Positions 11,341 to 23,142 of a stretch of DNA of 64,000 nt are shown piece by piece. Each line of letters opens with the position of its first letter. Position 1 is the first letter of the stretch. A model generated the notes under the pieces. The model made no database searches. It was not told where the DNA came from and worked only from the letters and a program-made list of their open reading frames with translations. Position numbers and translations under genes: made by a program. Source of the DNA: Halisarca cf. caerulea (lineage: Eukaryota; Porifera; Demospongiae; Chondrillida; Halisarcidae); assembly GCA_963170055.1 (NCBI GenBank), contig CAUJGJ010000003.1, positions 695,344 to 759,343 of the forward strand. Direction: 5' to 3'.

Positions 11341-12916
11341 AAAGAATCAAGTATCAAGTATCAAGTATTCTTATTTAGACTGGGGAACCGTTAGCCAAGG
11401 GCTACTATTAGTGGCACCCAGAAAAGAAAAGGAAAAAAGTACATGTAGAATATAAAAGTATATACAAAGAGATTGAAACTGTTTGTACAAAAGAATTCTA
11501 AAAATAAATAAATAAAATTTTAAGAAAATGAAGTTCAGAATTTACATTGAAGAATTAGTACATGCAGCAATAAAAATAATTAAATAAGATTTGATTAAGC
11601 AGAGTAAGGGATGGAATACAAAAGATAATTACAATGAAGAAGTCATTAGAAAAAGTAGTCTTTACAAAGTTTTGAGAACGCCCTGAAGTCTGTACAAGTT
11701 CTCATCTTATCAGGAAGAGACCGCCACAATGAAGCACCAGAGAAGCTGAAGGCCTTTTGTCCGAAGCTGGTTCTCGAGGGAGGCAGATTTATTTGGTGGG
11801 TGGAAGAGGAGCGTGTGTTATAGTGAGAGGAGGGGGAAGAGAAAAGTTGGGAAAGATAAGAAGGAGACTTGGAAGACAAGCATTTGAATACAGTTTGAGC
11901 CAAGTGGAGATTTCTTCTGGCAGAGAGAATAGAAAGACCAAGTTCAGAACGAGCAGCAGAAGCAGAATAATCTCTACGCTTACGAAGGACAGTACGACAA
12001 GCAAAGTTTAGTAGAGTTTCCAAGCGAAGAGCTTCATCCTTAGTACACCCAGACCAGGCAACATTGCAATAGTCAAAGGAAGGAAGAATGTAAGATTTTA
12101 TTTAGATACAGAAGAAGGAGGGGCTGAGGGAGAAACCAAGAGAGACGACGTAAAAGGTGGAGGCTACGGGTGACCTTGTTACAAACTAAATTGATGTGAT
12201 CGGACCATGTCAGAGTGTCATTGACCAAGACTCCAAGAAACTTAAAGGACTGAACCTGTTCTACATGCACATCATCAATTCTCAACACCAGCTTACTGTC
12301 AACCTTCTTCCTAGCAGAATGTATTAACATACTCTTTGTTTTAAGGGTGTTTAGTTTCAAACCATTTTGTTGTAGCCACAAGTTTGCCAGGTCAAGAGTT
12401 ACTTGAAGAGAAGAGTTAATAGAAGGAAGATTGTCACTAATGATAAAGATAGTGGTGTCATCAGCAAACAGTACAGTTGAATCAGGAGGAAGAACAGAAG
12501 GAAGATCATTTATGAAGGTATAGAAGAGGGTGGGACCAAGTATTGAGCCTTGGGGAACGCCGGAGCTGGGGAAACCAAGTGAAGAATAAGAGTTTTCGAC
12601 CCGAGTAACATGAGAGCGGTTGGAGAGATAGGACCTAAACCAGGAGATTGTGGAAGGAGACAGACCAAAGCGAGAAAGCTTAAGCAGGAGAAGATCATGT
12701 GGGACAGTATCAAAGGCTTTGGAAATGTCTAGAAACACTACTCCTACATATTTTTTGTTATCAAGAGCTTTGTACCACTTATCCAGGCAATGAAGAAGAA
12801 GAGTTTGCGTAGAGTGAGATGGACGGAAGCCAGACTGGAGGGGAAAGAGAAGGTTGTTTGAGTTGAGATGAGAAGAAAGTTGTTGCTGGAGAAGAAAGTT
12901 GTTGCTGGATATACCC
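11341..12916 (-). mobile_element. 5'-truncated LINE (CR1/L2-like), 3' half only
   Basis: The element lies antisense to the host exons. Its 3' end (left side) is a short tandem tail of a 7-bp word (TACTTGA on the element strand), the kind of tail seen on CR1/L2-type LINEs instead of poly(A). The 3' UTR contains AGCCCTTGGCTAACGG, shared with the LINE ending at 22168. Similarity to the LINE at 31827 is clear at protein level. The 5' end stops near 12916 inside the RT domain. A 14-bp word (AGTTGTTGCTGGAG-like) is duplicated at the truncated end. Confidence 0.85.
11646..12900 (-). pseudogene. LINE reverse transcriptase, C-terminal half, one frameshift
   Basis: Reading leftwards: LQSGFRPSHST, FLDISKAFDTVPHD (RT motif A), SSGVPQGSILGPTLF (motif B), LFADDTTIF (catalytic DD, motif C) and FKFLGVLVNDTLTW. 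After HSSFL at about 12075 the frame shifts by one base and continues as ETLLNFACRTVLRKRRDYSA to the end at 11646, including FSFSGASLWRSLPD, typical of this LINE group's C-terminus. It would copy element RNA at the insertion site; this copy is truncated and frameshifted. Confidence 0.85.
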
Positions 12917-13264
12917 TATTTGTTCAAATAGAAGCCCCGACCTCTATTTCCTTCTGAAAGGTTTTGACCTGGCCTCCATTTGAGCCCGGCCATAATATAT
13001 TATTCGTAATTATAGGTATTTATTGCTTCGTATAATTGGAATAGACCACGATAATTTGATAGCTTAAGAAACCACTGAAACTCACTAAAACCACATTTGA
13101 TGACAATAGTGAGACAAGACTTGTACAACTATGCTTACATATTGCAATATCACTTGTGTGACTGCTGACTATTGACCACTGAGCGACCGTGGATCGATTG
13201 ACCGAGTGAGAGAGGGTGAGTCATTAGACTTTTACGGAAAGAACTGTATACACTATATGGCCGA
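12917..13264. other. Intron; possible end of another repeat family
   Basis: Starts with CTATTTGTTCAAATAGAAGC (itself a small inverted repeat around TTTGTTCAAA) and GGCCTCC/GAGCCCGGCC words that look like a transposon end, but no matching partner end was found. Confidence 0.25.
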
Positions 13265-13448
13265 CACCATCAGTGAGAGGTGTGTGTGGACATGAACAGT
13301 TGACTACACATTCCTGCAATACATGAGTGTTGATTTGGTCTCTCTGAATGCAAATTACCATTCTGTACATTCTCACAGCATACAATGTTCAGAGAATTAT
13401 GTTTACATAACATACAGCATTGGTTCCATTGTTTACAGGAAACAGTTC

Positions 13449-13487
13449 AACACACACACACACACATGTATGCGCACACAAACACAT

Positions 13488-13577
<90 letters not shown>

Positions 13578-13597
13578 ACACACACTTACACACACAC

Positions 13598-13637
<40 letters not shown>

Positions 13638-13661
13638 GCGCACACACACACATACACACAT
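13449..13661. repeat. (CA)n microsatellite, about 210 bp
   Basis: Nearly pure CA dinucleotides with a few CATA and CGCG interruptions. The open frames across it are artefacts. Confidence 0.97.
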
Positions 13662-14179
13662 AATGTTGATGCAGTATACTGTCCTTTCAATGTGCATATA
13701 TCAGATGACCAACCAGCACTACATTATGTATAGTGTCATTTGTCTGGACCCCATTTCCTGCTATAGGGTATACAGTCTTACAAAAGTACATGCAGTTCTG
13801 TACATTGTTTGTATTTGTCCCTTCCATGTTTGTATCCATGCTATCTATAGTGTCCATAGTTCTGAGCTGACATCAGAGACACACTACCTCTGTATAGCAA
13901 GCCATGTTTATCTGTCTGTTGTGGCCACTCATCACTTGTCACAGTACACTGTGTACTAGGTACATTGTGTGGTATCAGTATTGGTCCAGGTAGTATTGAA
14001 AGACTGCTTAATATGCAGCTATACATACTGAGTATGTATGGTTGGAGGTGTGAGGAACACTGTAGTTCCTTCTTGTACTCGAAACAGCATTTCTGTGACA
14101 TAACAAGAAAATATAAGCTCTGTCCTTTACCAGTGTGATGTACTAGGTGTAAATGTATCTTCATCAACTAGTAATGTTA

Positions 14180-14365
<186 letters not shown>

Positions 14366-14544
14366 GTGTATGTGTTTGAGTGTAGGGGGATGGATTGGTA
14401 CATAGACACATCAGATTTTCCAATGATGGCCACTAGCTCTTCTCAGTTTCCTTCAGTGAAACTAGTCTATTGTTTGTGTTCTGTACATACAACATGTACA
14501 TTACATCTACCCACATCTTGACCTGCTGTTCTCTTGTCTTCTAG

Positions 14545-14730
14545 TTATGGCTAAGCTGAGAAGATTGAAGTCCTTATCAGTTGAGGAAGCCATAGCAGTT
14601 TGGAAGGACTACAGGGAGTGGGAAGCCAACCTAGTGCCTGTGGCTGCCACCAAAGACAGAAGTACAGTCCAGAACATTGCATCTGTAATGGATACACATG
14701 GGTATTCAGAGGAGTGTAGAGTACTGAAAG
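14545..14730 (+). CDS. Death-fold-like module exon, copy 1 (186 bp, phase 1-1)
   Basis: Acceptor tcttctag ends at 14544; donor gtatgt starts at 14731. The 62 codons read MAKLRRLKSLSVEEAIAVWK, DYREWEANLVPV, KDRSTVQNIASVMDTHGYSE. Length and phases equal those of the 3664 exon. An ungapped alignment of about 59 positions gives about 14 identities by eye, including the EE pair, the KD pair and a late H.Y, so I treat it as a distant member of the CARD-like family. The near-identical twin is at 15569. An ATG lies at the third base, but the splice acceptor directly before it argues for an internal exon. Confidence 0.6.
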
Positions 14731-15055
14731 GTATGTGAAAGGAGGGAGGACTGTAAGTATTGTGATGTTTGAATGTTTGTATCAATCTTGAGTTAACATA
14801 TTCAACTACACCAAACATAGTCTTGTGAGTGTACATATACTTGGTATATACTTGATGTCTCACACCATCATAGAGTGAGGTGCATATGTGGGTGTGTATT
14901 GTACCATAACAGTTGACTACACATTCCTGCAATACATCAGTGTTGATCTGGTCTCTCTGAATGCAAACTACCATTCTGTACATCCTCACAGTAAACAAGG
15001 TTCAGATGATTATGTTTACATAACATACAGCATTGGTTCCATTGGTCAAACAGTT

Positions 15056-15056
15056 C

Positions 15057-15134
<78 letters not shown>
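15056..15134. repeat. (CA)n microsatellite
   Basis: Pure CA tract at the place equivalent to 13449-13661, less than half as long. Confidence 0.97.
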
Positions 15135-15136
<2 letters not shown>

Positions 15137-15568
15137 GGTGATGCAGTATACTGTCCTTTAATATCAGATGACCAACCAGCCCTACATTATGTATAGTGTC
15201 ATTTGTCTGGACCCCATTTCCTGCTATAGGGTATACAGTCTTACAAAAGTACATGCAGTTCTGTACATTGTTTGTATTTGTCCCTTCAATGTTTGTATCC
15301 ATGTTCTTACCTGACATCAGAGACACACTACCTCTGTATAGCAAGCCATGTTTGTCTAACTTTATGTGTGTGTGTGTATGTGTGTGTGTGTGTATGTGTG
15401 TGAAAGTAGTGAGATATACACGTATGGTTATATTTAAATATTCCAATGATGGCCACCAGCTCTTTCTAGTCTCCTTCAGTGAAGCTAGTCTATTGTTTGT
15501 GTTGTGTACATACAACATGTACATTACATCTACCCACATCTTGACCTGCTGTTTCTCTTGCCTTGTAG

Positions 15569-15790
15569 TTATGGCTAAGCTTAAAGCTTCAAACTGTTTA
15601 TCAGTTGAGGAAGCCATAGCAGTTTGGAAGGACTACAGGGGGTGGGGAGCCAAGCTAGTACCTGTGGACTACAGGAGGTGGGAAGCCAACCTAGTGTCTG
15701 TGGCTGCCACCAAAGACATCAGGACAGTCAAGAGCATTGCATCTGTAATGGATACACATGGGTATTCAGAGGAGTGTAGAGTACTGAAAG
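15569..15790 (+). CDS. Death-fold-like module exon, copy 2 with internal 12-codon duplication (222 bp, phase 1-1)
   Basis: Acceptor cttgtag ends at 15568; donor gtatgt starts at 15791. It is homologous to 14545-14730 but 36 bp longer because DYRGWGAKLVPV is followed at once by DYRRWEANLVSV, an in-frame tandem duplication absent from copy 1. The rest is close to copy 1 (SVEEAIAVWK; DTHGYSEECRVLKG). No stops and both borders intact. The extra 12 residues would lengthen a helix or loop. Confidence 0.6.
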
Positions 15791-16885
15791 GTATGTGAAA
15801 GGAGGGAGGACTGTAAGTATTGTGATGTTTGAATGTTTGTATCAATCTTGAGTTAACATATTCAACTACACCAAACATAGTCTTGTGAGTGTACATATAC
15901 TTGGTATATACTTGATGTCTCACACCATCATACAGTGAGGTGCATAATTATGTGGATGTGTATTGTACCATAACAGTTGACTACACATTCCTGCAATACA
16001 TGAGTGTTGATTTGGTCTCTCTGAATGCAAACTACCATCCTGTACATGCTCACAGCATACAATGTTGTGCTACTTCTGTCAGGATTTTTGAGATTGCTAT
16101 ATAGAATTTGAATGTTCTCTATATTGCTATTGGATAGCGCTAGATCGATTGCGGCTGTCCATCCTCTAGAGACTCACTCATGACCAAGAAACATTGCTCC
16201 TGTGCTATGGCGATGTGGAAGAAGACCCTGGACCACCCACTGCTGCTGTGAACAAGCCTGACAAGATGCAGCTTGATTTATGTAAATGCTCACAGCTTAC
16301 TTTTTCCTGACTAAACTATTGGATTGCTGATCGTGAGGTTCACTTTCCTGGTTACTGCTTGTTTCATTCTGATAGAAATCAGTGTGGTGTTGGTGTTGCC
16401 ATTTATTGTGCTGAAAATTAGCCCTGTTCCCGCTTGTGTGATGGTACCTCTTCAAATGGTGATGAATTCCTATGGATTTCCGTGAAGTCTAGTTGTTTGA
16501 ATTCCCTTGCTTTTGGTTGTTTCTATCGCCCTCCTACTGTGGCATTCCAGTCCATTGTTGAAGTGTGTGACAGTATTGAGAATATGATGTAGTCTCACAA
16601 GTATGTGGTGGTATGTGGCGACTTCAACATAGACTTGCTAGACCTGAGCAAATGTCACTCCAAAACCCTGTAGAATTTCATTACGTCCCACTCTCTTATC
16701 CAGCCCATCTCTTCTCCAACTCATTTCTCCTGTTCTTCTGCTTCAGGATCTATCTCCTTGTTGCTCCTCCCGATGTTCTCATATTGCTAACTCTTCTCTA
16801 CTTGACCCTGCACTCTCTGACCATCTCCCCATCATCCTATGCATCAACTCATCCCTCCCCCATCCCTAACTAACCCTCATCACTC

Positions 16886-17616
16886 TGCATGTGGGACATG
16901 TCCACGCTAATTCCGAGGTGTGAAAATTTCGGTCTTTTTTCCAGCTTCTGTTCTCAACTTGTAGTAGATGCAGGAGTCAAACAAGGGATCAAGATGTAGG
17001 CAGACATGTAAATGTTCGTACGATTACCTTCTTGGAAGGCTTGCTTTTATCGCCAAGAAGCTACTGAGGTTTTCCTAACCCCTACTGAAAAGCGAAACGC
17101 TCTGGGTGCTACCTGGCGGAACGCTTCCAAGACTATTTTTTAACATAAATCGCTATAACAAAACATTTACTAACTTTTCCATGCGGGTGAGTTGACCGTT
17201 CCTTTCCAAAGCCGAGATCTGATCCATTGGGCCTCAAAAGCCAACATTCAAGCTCCTGTAACTTGCGACAGGAACAAAATCTCTCTCTCACCCACATGGA
17301 AAAGTTGTATATTTCCAATGGCTCGAAGTTGACACCAAGAAACTGTCTCCAGCTTGTTCCCTCGCGTAGCACCCAGCTGAAAACTATGATTCAGAAGAAA
17401 CATCGAGTTAGGTCACAAGCAAGCATGTGACAGAGCAACCGTGACGACAGAAAATGTCACTAAACGCGGATTCGCCATTCGTATACGCCCGAATATTAGT
17501 TCGAATCACGAGATAACTGTGTGACTAATAACTTGTAAGCGCCCAAAAATTACAATTTATCGCTATGCAAACTGGGAAGCGCTATCATAACAGATCCTGG
17601 ACATGTCCCACATGCG
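16886..17616. mobile_element. CGCATG-family inverted-repeat element, 731 bp
   Basis: Termini are TGCATGTGGGACATGTCC and the complement of CGCATGTGGGACATGTCC. TC is duplicated on both sides (16884-16885, 17617-17618); a 9-bp repeat TCATCACTC is also present but is not seen at other copies. It interrupts the LINE endonuclease region. Same family at 32545, 45042, 49026, 50323 and 62680. No transposase inside. Confidence 0.85.
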
Positions 17617-17726
17617 TCATCACTCATTCAAACACTTCTCCAAGCCCAGCTTTCAAGAAGATTTGTCATTTGTTCCCTGGAGTATCTTGTAGAATCTTTG
17701 ATAGCCCTGATGACAAAGTACATGTG

Positions 17727-18486
17727 AGCATCGCCAGTATAAATTGCAGATTATGACCACCCTGGTGAAAATGCTTTTTTGACATATTTTGAAAGAAGCA
17801 TTATCAGTGTGCTTAATTTGTAAGTTTGAGCGCGATTCGCCCAGCCATCTTGGAGTAATGGTCCCGTTTCCTGACAGTCCTCGCCTTTGTTCTGGCGTAA
17901 GTATACGGAAATCTCGGATTTTATTGGAAACTATGGTCTGTCACGTGACATTTCTTTCAAGAGAAATGAAGTTTTTTTATCTTCTTCCAGTGATTTTCTT
18001 CCCTTTTGGACGTTTTACAACGCCTTTCTGACGTTCTTCAACTATCAACACCTTTTTCCTACTTAACGATTTAAATGGCACCCGTGCTTCACTAGAGAGA
18101 TACTTTCCTGTTGTTTGTAGCCTCTTGGACGACTTTGGAGTATTCTCAGAAAGTTTAGGGACACCCAAACTAGGCGGTGAGAGTAAACAACAACCACTGA
18201 GTGATGCTGAAGATGAGAAAGTGGTTCCTTCTTCGATCGTATCCATTTCCACGAGTCACTGACGAAAAAGTGACGAATTCTGCTGGTAGAAGACAAATTT
18301 TACCCCATATACGCACTGAGTCTCTTTCTTGGCGCTTAAAGTAAGCATGTGTTTTGGAGTGATTTAAAAGTGATTGCAACCTCAAAAGGCAAACTATGAT
18401 AAAATTTTCCAATGCCAAACTTTGACAGCCATTTTCTCGAAAACACAAAGTGGTCATAATCTGCGATTTATACTGGCGACGCTCAC
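17727..18486. mobile_element. Inverted-repeat element with CGCCAGTATAAAT termini, 760 bp
   Basis: Left CGCCAGTATAAATTGCAGAT and right complement CGCCAGTATAAATCGCAGAT, with similarity over about 35 bp. ACATGTG is present on both sides (17720-17726, 18487-18493). Removing the element and one ACATGTG restores the LINE frame (DDKVHVFNLLF). Single copy in this window; no transposase seen. Confidence 0.8.
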
Positions 18487-20456
18487 ACATGTGTTTAATC
18501 TTCTGTTTTCTGATATTCTTGACCATCATGCTCCAATCAAAAATTGGAATTATGTGAAGAAGCCTTCACTGTAACAGGAAGACAATGAGAAAGGAGATGG
18601 ATCATAGAGACAGGCTGTTCAGATTCTACTGTCAGAATTCCTCACCTACATCATGGGACATCCACAAGGCTCATCAAAATTGTGTTGTATGGCTCCAGAG
18701 GAGGGCTGAAATAGATTACTTTCAACAGCTTCTGCTTACGAAATCCCATCCATCATCCCTCTGGAACACTCTCAACATTGCAGGTTTCTCTTCTGTGTCC
18801 ATTAACAACTGGTCTTCGTTTGCTTCTGATCATAACTCCATTGCAAACACTCCCAACAAACATGCACTTTGCTTCTGTAAGTTCAAATGACCTGACCCAT
18901 ACCATATCTGTCCCTACTTTCTCTTCCTCTACAAACTCCCCTCCCACCTCTGTGCTCTCCCTTGCCAAAACTACCCCTGCTTGGTGTGAACAGGGTCTTT
19001 TCAACTTATCCCCATGTTGCTCTTATTGCTCCTCGGTCTATCATCTCTTACCTGCTTTCTTCAATCGTCAACTGTTCCATTGCTTCTTTTTACTTTCCCA
19101 CCCAGTGGAATGTGCTGCTATCAAACCACTCCACAAGAGTGGTGATCGTGCTGTGCCTTCGAACTATCATCTAATCTCCATCCTACCAGTGTCCAGTAAA
19201 CTCTTATATAGAAAGGCTTGTTGACCTTTAGCTGTCTTGTTATCTTAACTCCAGCACTCTCCTCTTATACCTGGCTGGCTTTCACCCCTCCCAATCTACA
19301 CCGACCCTCCTCCTTCACTGGTGTGACAAGTGGTACAAGGCCCTTGATAGCAAGACATTCATCAGTGTAGCCTTCCTAGACATCTCCAAGGCCTTTGACA
19401 CTGTCAACCATGAACTCATGCTATTTAACTTTCCACTCTTGGCCTCTCCACCTCTGCTGTCTCCTGGTTCCAATCTTATCTATATCTAACTGTTCCCACA
19501 TCACTCACTTTGCTGAATCATGCTCTTCTCCTGGCTTTCCTCCCTCTGGTGTTCCTCAAGGCTCTATTATTGGTCCCACCCTCTTCTCCATCTTCACCAA
19601 TGACCTTCTTTCTGTCCTTCCTCCAGATTCCACAGTTCTCCTTGCCGATGACACCACAATCTACATCATAAGTGAAAACATTATTGCTTTCATCCAGTCC
19701 TCTCTACAACTCTGCCTCGACCTCGCTCATCTTTGGCTGCAAGGAAATGGACTAAAGCTCAATGCCACCGGGACTGTAGCTTATCCACTCCAGCAATAAG
19801 GTGGTACACGTATGCTTACAACTGAAGGTTGAAAATACTCCAATAGTGCAGGTTCGTACTTTTAAATTTCTGGAAGTTGCAGTAAATGACACACTAACTT
19901 GGACTGACCACAAGTACATGGTGTGCAAGAAAGTCTCTCACAGCCTTGTTCCCTTTTGTTCCCTTTTCTCAAGTCTTGTATCCTCCCTCACTTTGACTAT
20001 TGTGATGTTGTCTGGTATGGATGTACCAAGTCTGATTCCGTTCACCTGGAGTCTTTGCTTAACTTTGCTTGCTCTACTGTTCTTGGTAGAAGTTAACACT
20101 CCTCTGCTGCTGCTCGCCATGAACTTCATCTTAGTACTCTCTCTTCCAGATAAAGGCTTGATCTTTCCCAGGTTGTTTTCTAATGCTTGTTTCCCAATCT
20201 TATCTCTTCTCTTCTCCACTCCACGTTCTTCCCATTACACCTTCTGCCCATTTCATATTTGTTCACTTATTCTGCATGTATTTTTGAATTTGAGGACAAA
20301 TTAATTGCAATTGCATGCTATGATTGACCTCTGAATTCTTTTTCTCTGATTAATTTGTATCTATTAACACCATATGACATAATGTATGTTATGGCCAATA
20401 ATATTATATGGTACAAGAAAAAATGGCAATCATAAGATTTGTGATCATTCCGCTGT

Positions 20457-21227
20457 CACAGGACATTTATAACAGCCCACAGCTGCTTGGGATTTGGGGC
20501 GTGCACATACAAAATTTATGAACAACGTCACCAGAAACAGTAAACAACGTCACCACAAATTGTAAATACGTCATACAAAATGAGGACGTCACAGAAAGTG
20601 CTCTGTGTAAGCAGATACCGCTGCTAGTGATGTCACAGCTCCGCATCATGAAACGTCATTAAACATGGCCGCTTTTCGATAGGCGAACAGAAACCAGCTT
20701 TTCCAGAGGAGAAAACACCCTGCTACTTTCCCGTTTGCTTAACATTTCGATTCAAGATAGCCATGGCTATGGGAATTTGCTTAGCGAATAATGCCATAAG
20801 AAGGTAAGCGAAAGTAAATGTCGTATTTGTTTCCATTTTTTGCCGATTTGAGCACGGAAATGGTGTTTAATTCCAAATAAAAGGTTTTAACAAGGTTATA
20901 AGAGCAAACAACAAGCAAATTCATATAGTTCATATATTTAGCTAGCGATTGATGTAAATTTGGTGAAGCTTCAGTGTCATCTTCTCCTCCGGAAATGGCA
21001 ATTTTTGTTTTTTATCGAGAGTTTATGGCACCCTTGTTGTTCACTCAAACTTCTCTGTTTCTTACCTTTTCCTCTTCGGGTTTGCCTACCAATAATACTT
21101 GTTTACTTTCATGAAGTGTATTGCATAGCCCAATTCGTATTGGAGGCATAATATGCTATGGAAATTGGTCAAGTTTCGCGACGGCCATTTTACCGTTATA
21201 ACCGAGGGCTGAAATAAATACCCTGTG
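20457..21227. mobile_element. CACAGG-family inverted-repeat element
   Basis: Left end CACAGGACATTTATAACAGC; right end reads CACAGGGTATTTATTTCAGC on the other strand, an imperfect match. GT lies on both sides. Internal GGGATTTGGGGCGTGCACA is shared, inverted, with 58870-58895 inside the element 57841-58928, so the two belong to one family. Confidence 0.55.
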
Positions 21228-21414
21228 GTGGAAGGCCCTATTGCCTTCTGAAGTGCATCAAACATAGCCTGGACAGCACTTTACTGGATTATATGTGACA
21301 TTTACACAAAAGACGAGAATAGATTGAAAACTAATAAAGAATCTTTGAAGCAATTTTTGTGCTTGCGCTAATTTTTCTTGTAGATTCAGCTTTTGAGTTA
21401 AATACCATAGCTTT

Positions 21415-21692
21415 GGTAGAAATGTACTAACCACGAAAATCTGAGACGAAACATCGTTGTTTTGCCAATGTGCTATAAGGCCTTTTCTGGGAATTCCACC
21501 CTTCATCAGTAGCACTGGGCAGAGCAGTAACGGATGTTCCTTGGAAACCTCCCATCACGGGATTGGTCAAGGAAAATCCAAAACCGCTAGATGGTATTAA
21601 ACAGACATCTTCACCAAGCGCCTAGATTAACGCCAAGTACCGGTTTGTTAGCAGGTCTCAAATTTTCGTGGTTAGTACATTTCTATCTACCC
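21415..21692. mobile_element. Short MITE, about 278 bp
   Basis: TAGAAATGTACTAACCACGA near the left end and its complement near the right end, then GAGAC. TAGCTTT flanks both sides (21408-21414, 21693-21699), eight bases if one mismatch is allowed, which would fit a hAT-type duplication. Non-coding. Confidence 0.75.
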
Positions 21693-22405
21693 TAGCTTTA
21701 GTTGGAGCTTTTTCAGAAGTTAAGAACAGAATTTTAGAATAGTCGCGTCTTTACGCGTTGAAGTCCTCTCTTCTTACTGTGAGAATTTTTTGCCACCGTG
21801 ATGGTGCTTTTTATAGCAAAGCACAACTACACCCTTTGCTGATACCATAGCTTTGTTGTGTGTGCCGCTGCTTTGCTGGAGAGGGCACTATCATTGTTTA
21901 TTTCAGGCTTTCTGCTGTTATTCTTGCTTTCTTTCACACTTTCTTGCTTCCTTCACACATGGGGAAGCTTTTTGCACCTGTTTAGTGAATATTAATTCGT
22001 CCATGAGGCGTGTTTGTGTAACATAATAAATATGGTGTATAATCGGGTAATCATTTGGCATTCACATTCTCCTTTTTGTTTCTCTTTTGTTTACTGGGTG
22101 TCTGTTGGAATAGCCGGTGGCTGAAGGCTCCCCAGTCAAAATAGGATACCCTGATACTCTGATACCTTGAAGGTTCAGAGGATTATGTGCACATAACATA
22201 CAGCATTGGTTCCATGTAGTATATGTATGCACACATCAGATATCAGTGGAATCTTTCCTTTTCTAATAGTAAGCTCAGAGGCTTACCAGTTAGTCAGGAA
22301 ATCAGAGCATTGGAAAGAGGATGGACGGATGAGGAGTGAGTTCTGAGGTAGTCAACAGCTGATGATGTCTCCCAATGACCACATTGTGTTTACAATGATC
22401 CACAG

Positions 22406-22507
22406 CTGTTCTTGCTCTGTATTCGACACTGCTGTGCAGTGAGGATGACCGGGTGCTGGAGGAAAGTGAGAGAATGACCAATGACACTCTAGTGAACAAG
22501 CTCCAAG
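22406..22507 (+). CDS. Small exon (102 bp, phase 1-1)
   Basis: Acceptor tccacag ends at 22405; donor gtaatg starts at 22508. The frame reads VLALYSTLLCSEDDRVLEES then ERMTNDTLVNKLQ. It is shorter than the 186-bp modules but starts with the same VL and keeps phase 1 at both ends, joining the 22594 exon after an 86-bp intron. Together they would give a 94-codon unit. Family not recognised beyond the resemblance of the start. Confidence 0.55.
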
Positions 22508-22593
22508 GTAATGAGTTTGTGATGGATTCTTAAGATGTACATGTCTTGTCACTGACCTGCACTTTATGTACATGTTTTCTTACATGTGTACAG

Positions 22594-22773
22594 TTGTGGG
22601 GAGTCTGGTTATGAGGATGCTTGAGGACCCACTGTACCAGAACATTGAACCTGACCTCTCTGCACTCAAGGGCAGACAATGGACTGACTGGTACAGAGAC
22701 CTGAATGACTTCATTGCAGGTCTACTGAAGCCATTCAATGCTGGAAGTCCTGGAGTAGTAGACAAATTGAGAG
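22594..22773 (+). CDS. Exon with GRxW motif (180 bp, phase 1-1)
   Basis: Acceptor tgtacag ends at 22593; donor gtttgt starts at 22774. The frame reads VVGSLVMRMLEDPLYQNIEP, LSALKGRQWTDWYRDLNDFI, and ends VVDKLRG. The L.GR.W...YR stretch recurs in the joined exons 42709/53071 (LHGRWWEYYSRQRYK, ending SKLMEG), so it is probably a paralogous helical module directly ahead of the GTPase. Frame open, borders good. Confidence 0.6.
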
Positions 22774-23030
22774 GTTTGTACTGTGTCCACCACAACATTG
22801 CATCATTGTATTGGAGCTAGGTCATGTGTTATCATGCTCATCAATAACACTGCTAGTGAGGACAGGTTAACATGGAGGATGTAGGGAGACCCATTCAGAG
22901 TTGTCATCATATTTAGTTACTAGATGCAAACTAAGAGCTTCCAGATTCTTGTCCATAGTGAATTCTGAGTCACTGTCATCACCGAACTGACCAATTTCCT
23001 GTTATTGAATGTGCATGTGTGTGTAAGTGT

Positions 23031-23073
<43 letters not shown>

Positions 23074-23142
23074 AGAGATCCGTCTGATATAAAATTCCCT
23101 TACCTACCACGGTAGTTTTATTGGAAAAATTTTTTGTAATCC
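22774..23142. other. Intron start with short (GT)n
   Basis: Holds a (GT)n tract at 23033-23071 and nothing else recognised before the satellite. Confidence 0.5.

Larger units (their letters stand above)
14896..15966. repeat. Tandem segmental duplication, copy 2 (contains exon 15569-15790)
   Basis: Same order of landmarks as 13265-14895: TTGACTACACATTCCTGCAA, (CA)n at 15056-15134, a short TG tract at 15363-15402, the exon, then the same 3' intron sequence. Non-repeat parts are highly similar, which suggests a recent duplication. Confidence 0.85.
16150..20310 (+). pseudogene. LINE polyprotein remnant: 2A-like peptide, EEP endonuclease, reverse transcriptase
   Basis: 16209-16235 reads GDVEEDPGP, a 2A-like signature with D where N is normal. 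VVVCGDFNIDLLDL near 16605 is the endonuclease GDFN block, and SDHLPI-like sequence follows near 16815. After the first nested element the frame resumes as VPWSIL (about 17680) and after the second as VFNLLFSDILDHHAPIK (about 18493). RT motifs are FLDISKAFDTVNHE (19375), PPSGVPQGSIIGPTLF (19545) and LLADDTTIY (19640). Several stops and frameshifts: non-functional. Confidence 0.8.
16073..22168 (+). mobile_element. LINE (2A-bearing, CR1/L2-like) broken by nested transposons
   Basis: The element sits inside the third copy of the duplicated intron block: flank CACAGCATACAATGTT stops near 16072 and the block resumes at 22169 with GGTTCAGAGGATTATGTG. The 5' part has a 2A-like peptide; then come endonuclease and RT sequences and a 3' end with GTGGCTGAAGGCTCCCCAGT and a short GATAC(T/C)CT tail, like the LINE at 11341. 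Nested elements lie at 16886-17616, 17727-18486, 20457-21227 and 21415-21692. Many frameshifts and stops. Confidence 0.8.

Noticed and set aside
16877..17625. 9-bp target duplication (TCATCACTC) suggesting a Mutator-type element
   Set aside because: Three other well-preserved copies of the family show only 2-bp duplications (GA, CT, TA). TC also fits here, so the 9-bp match is probably a pre-existing tandem in the target.
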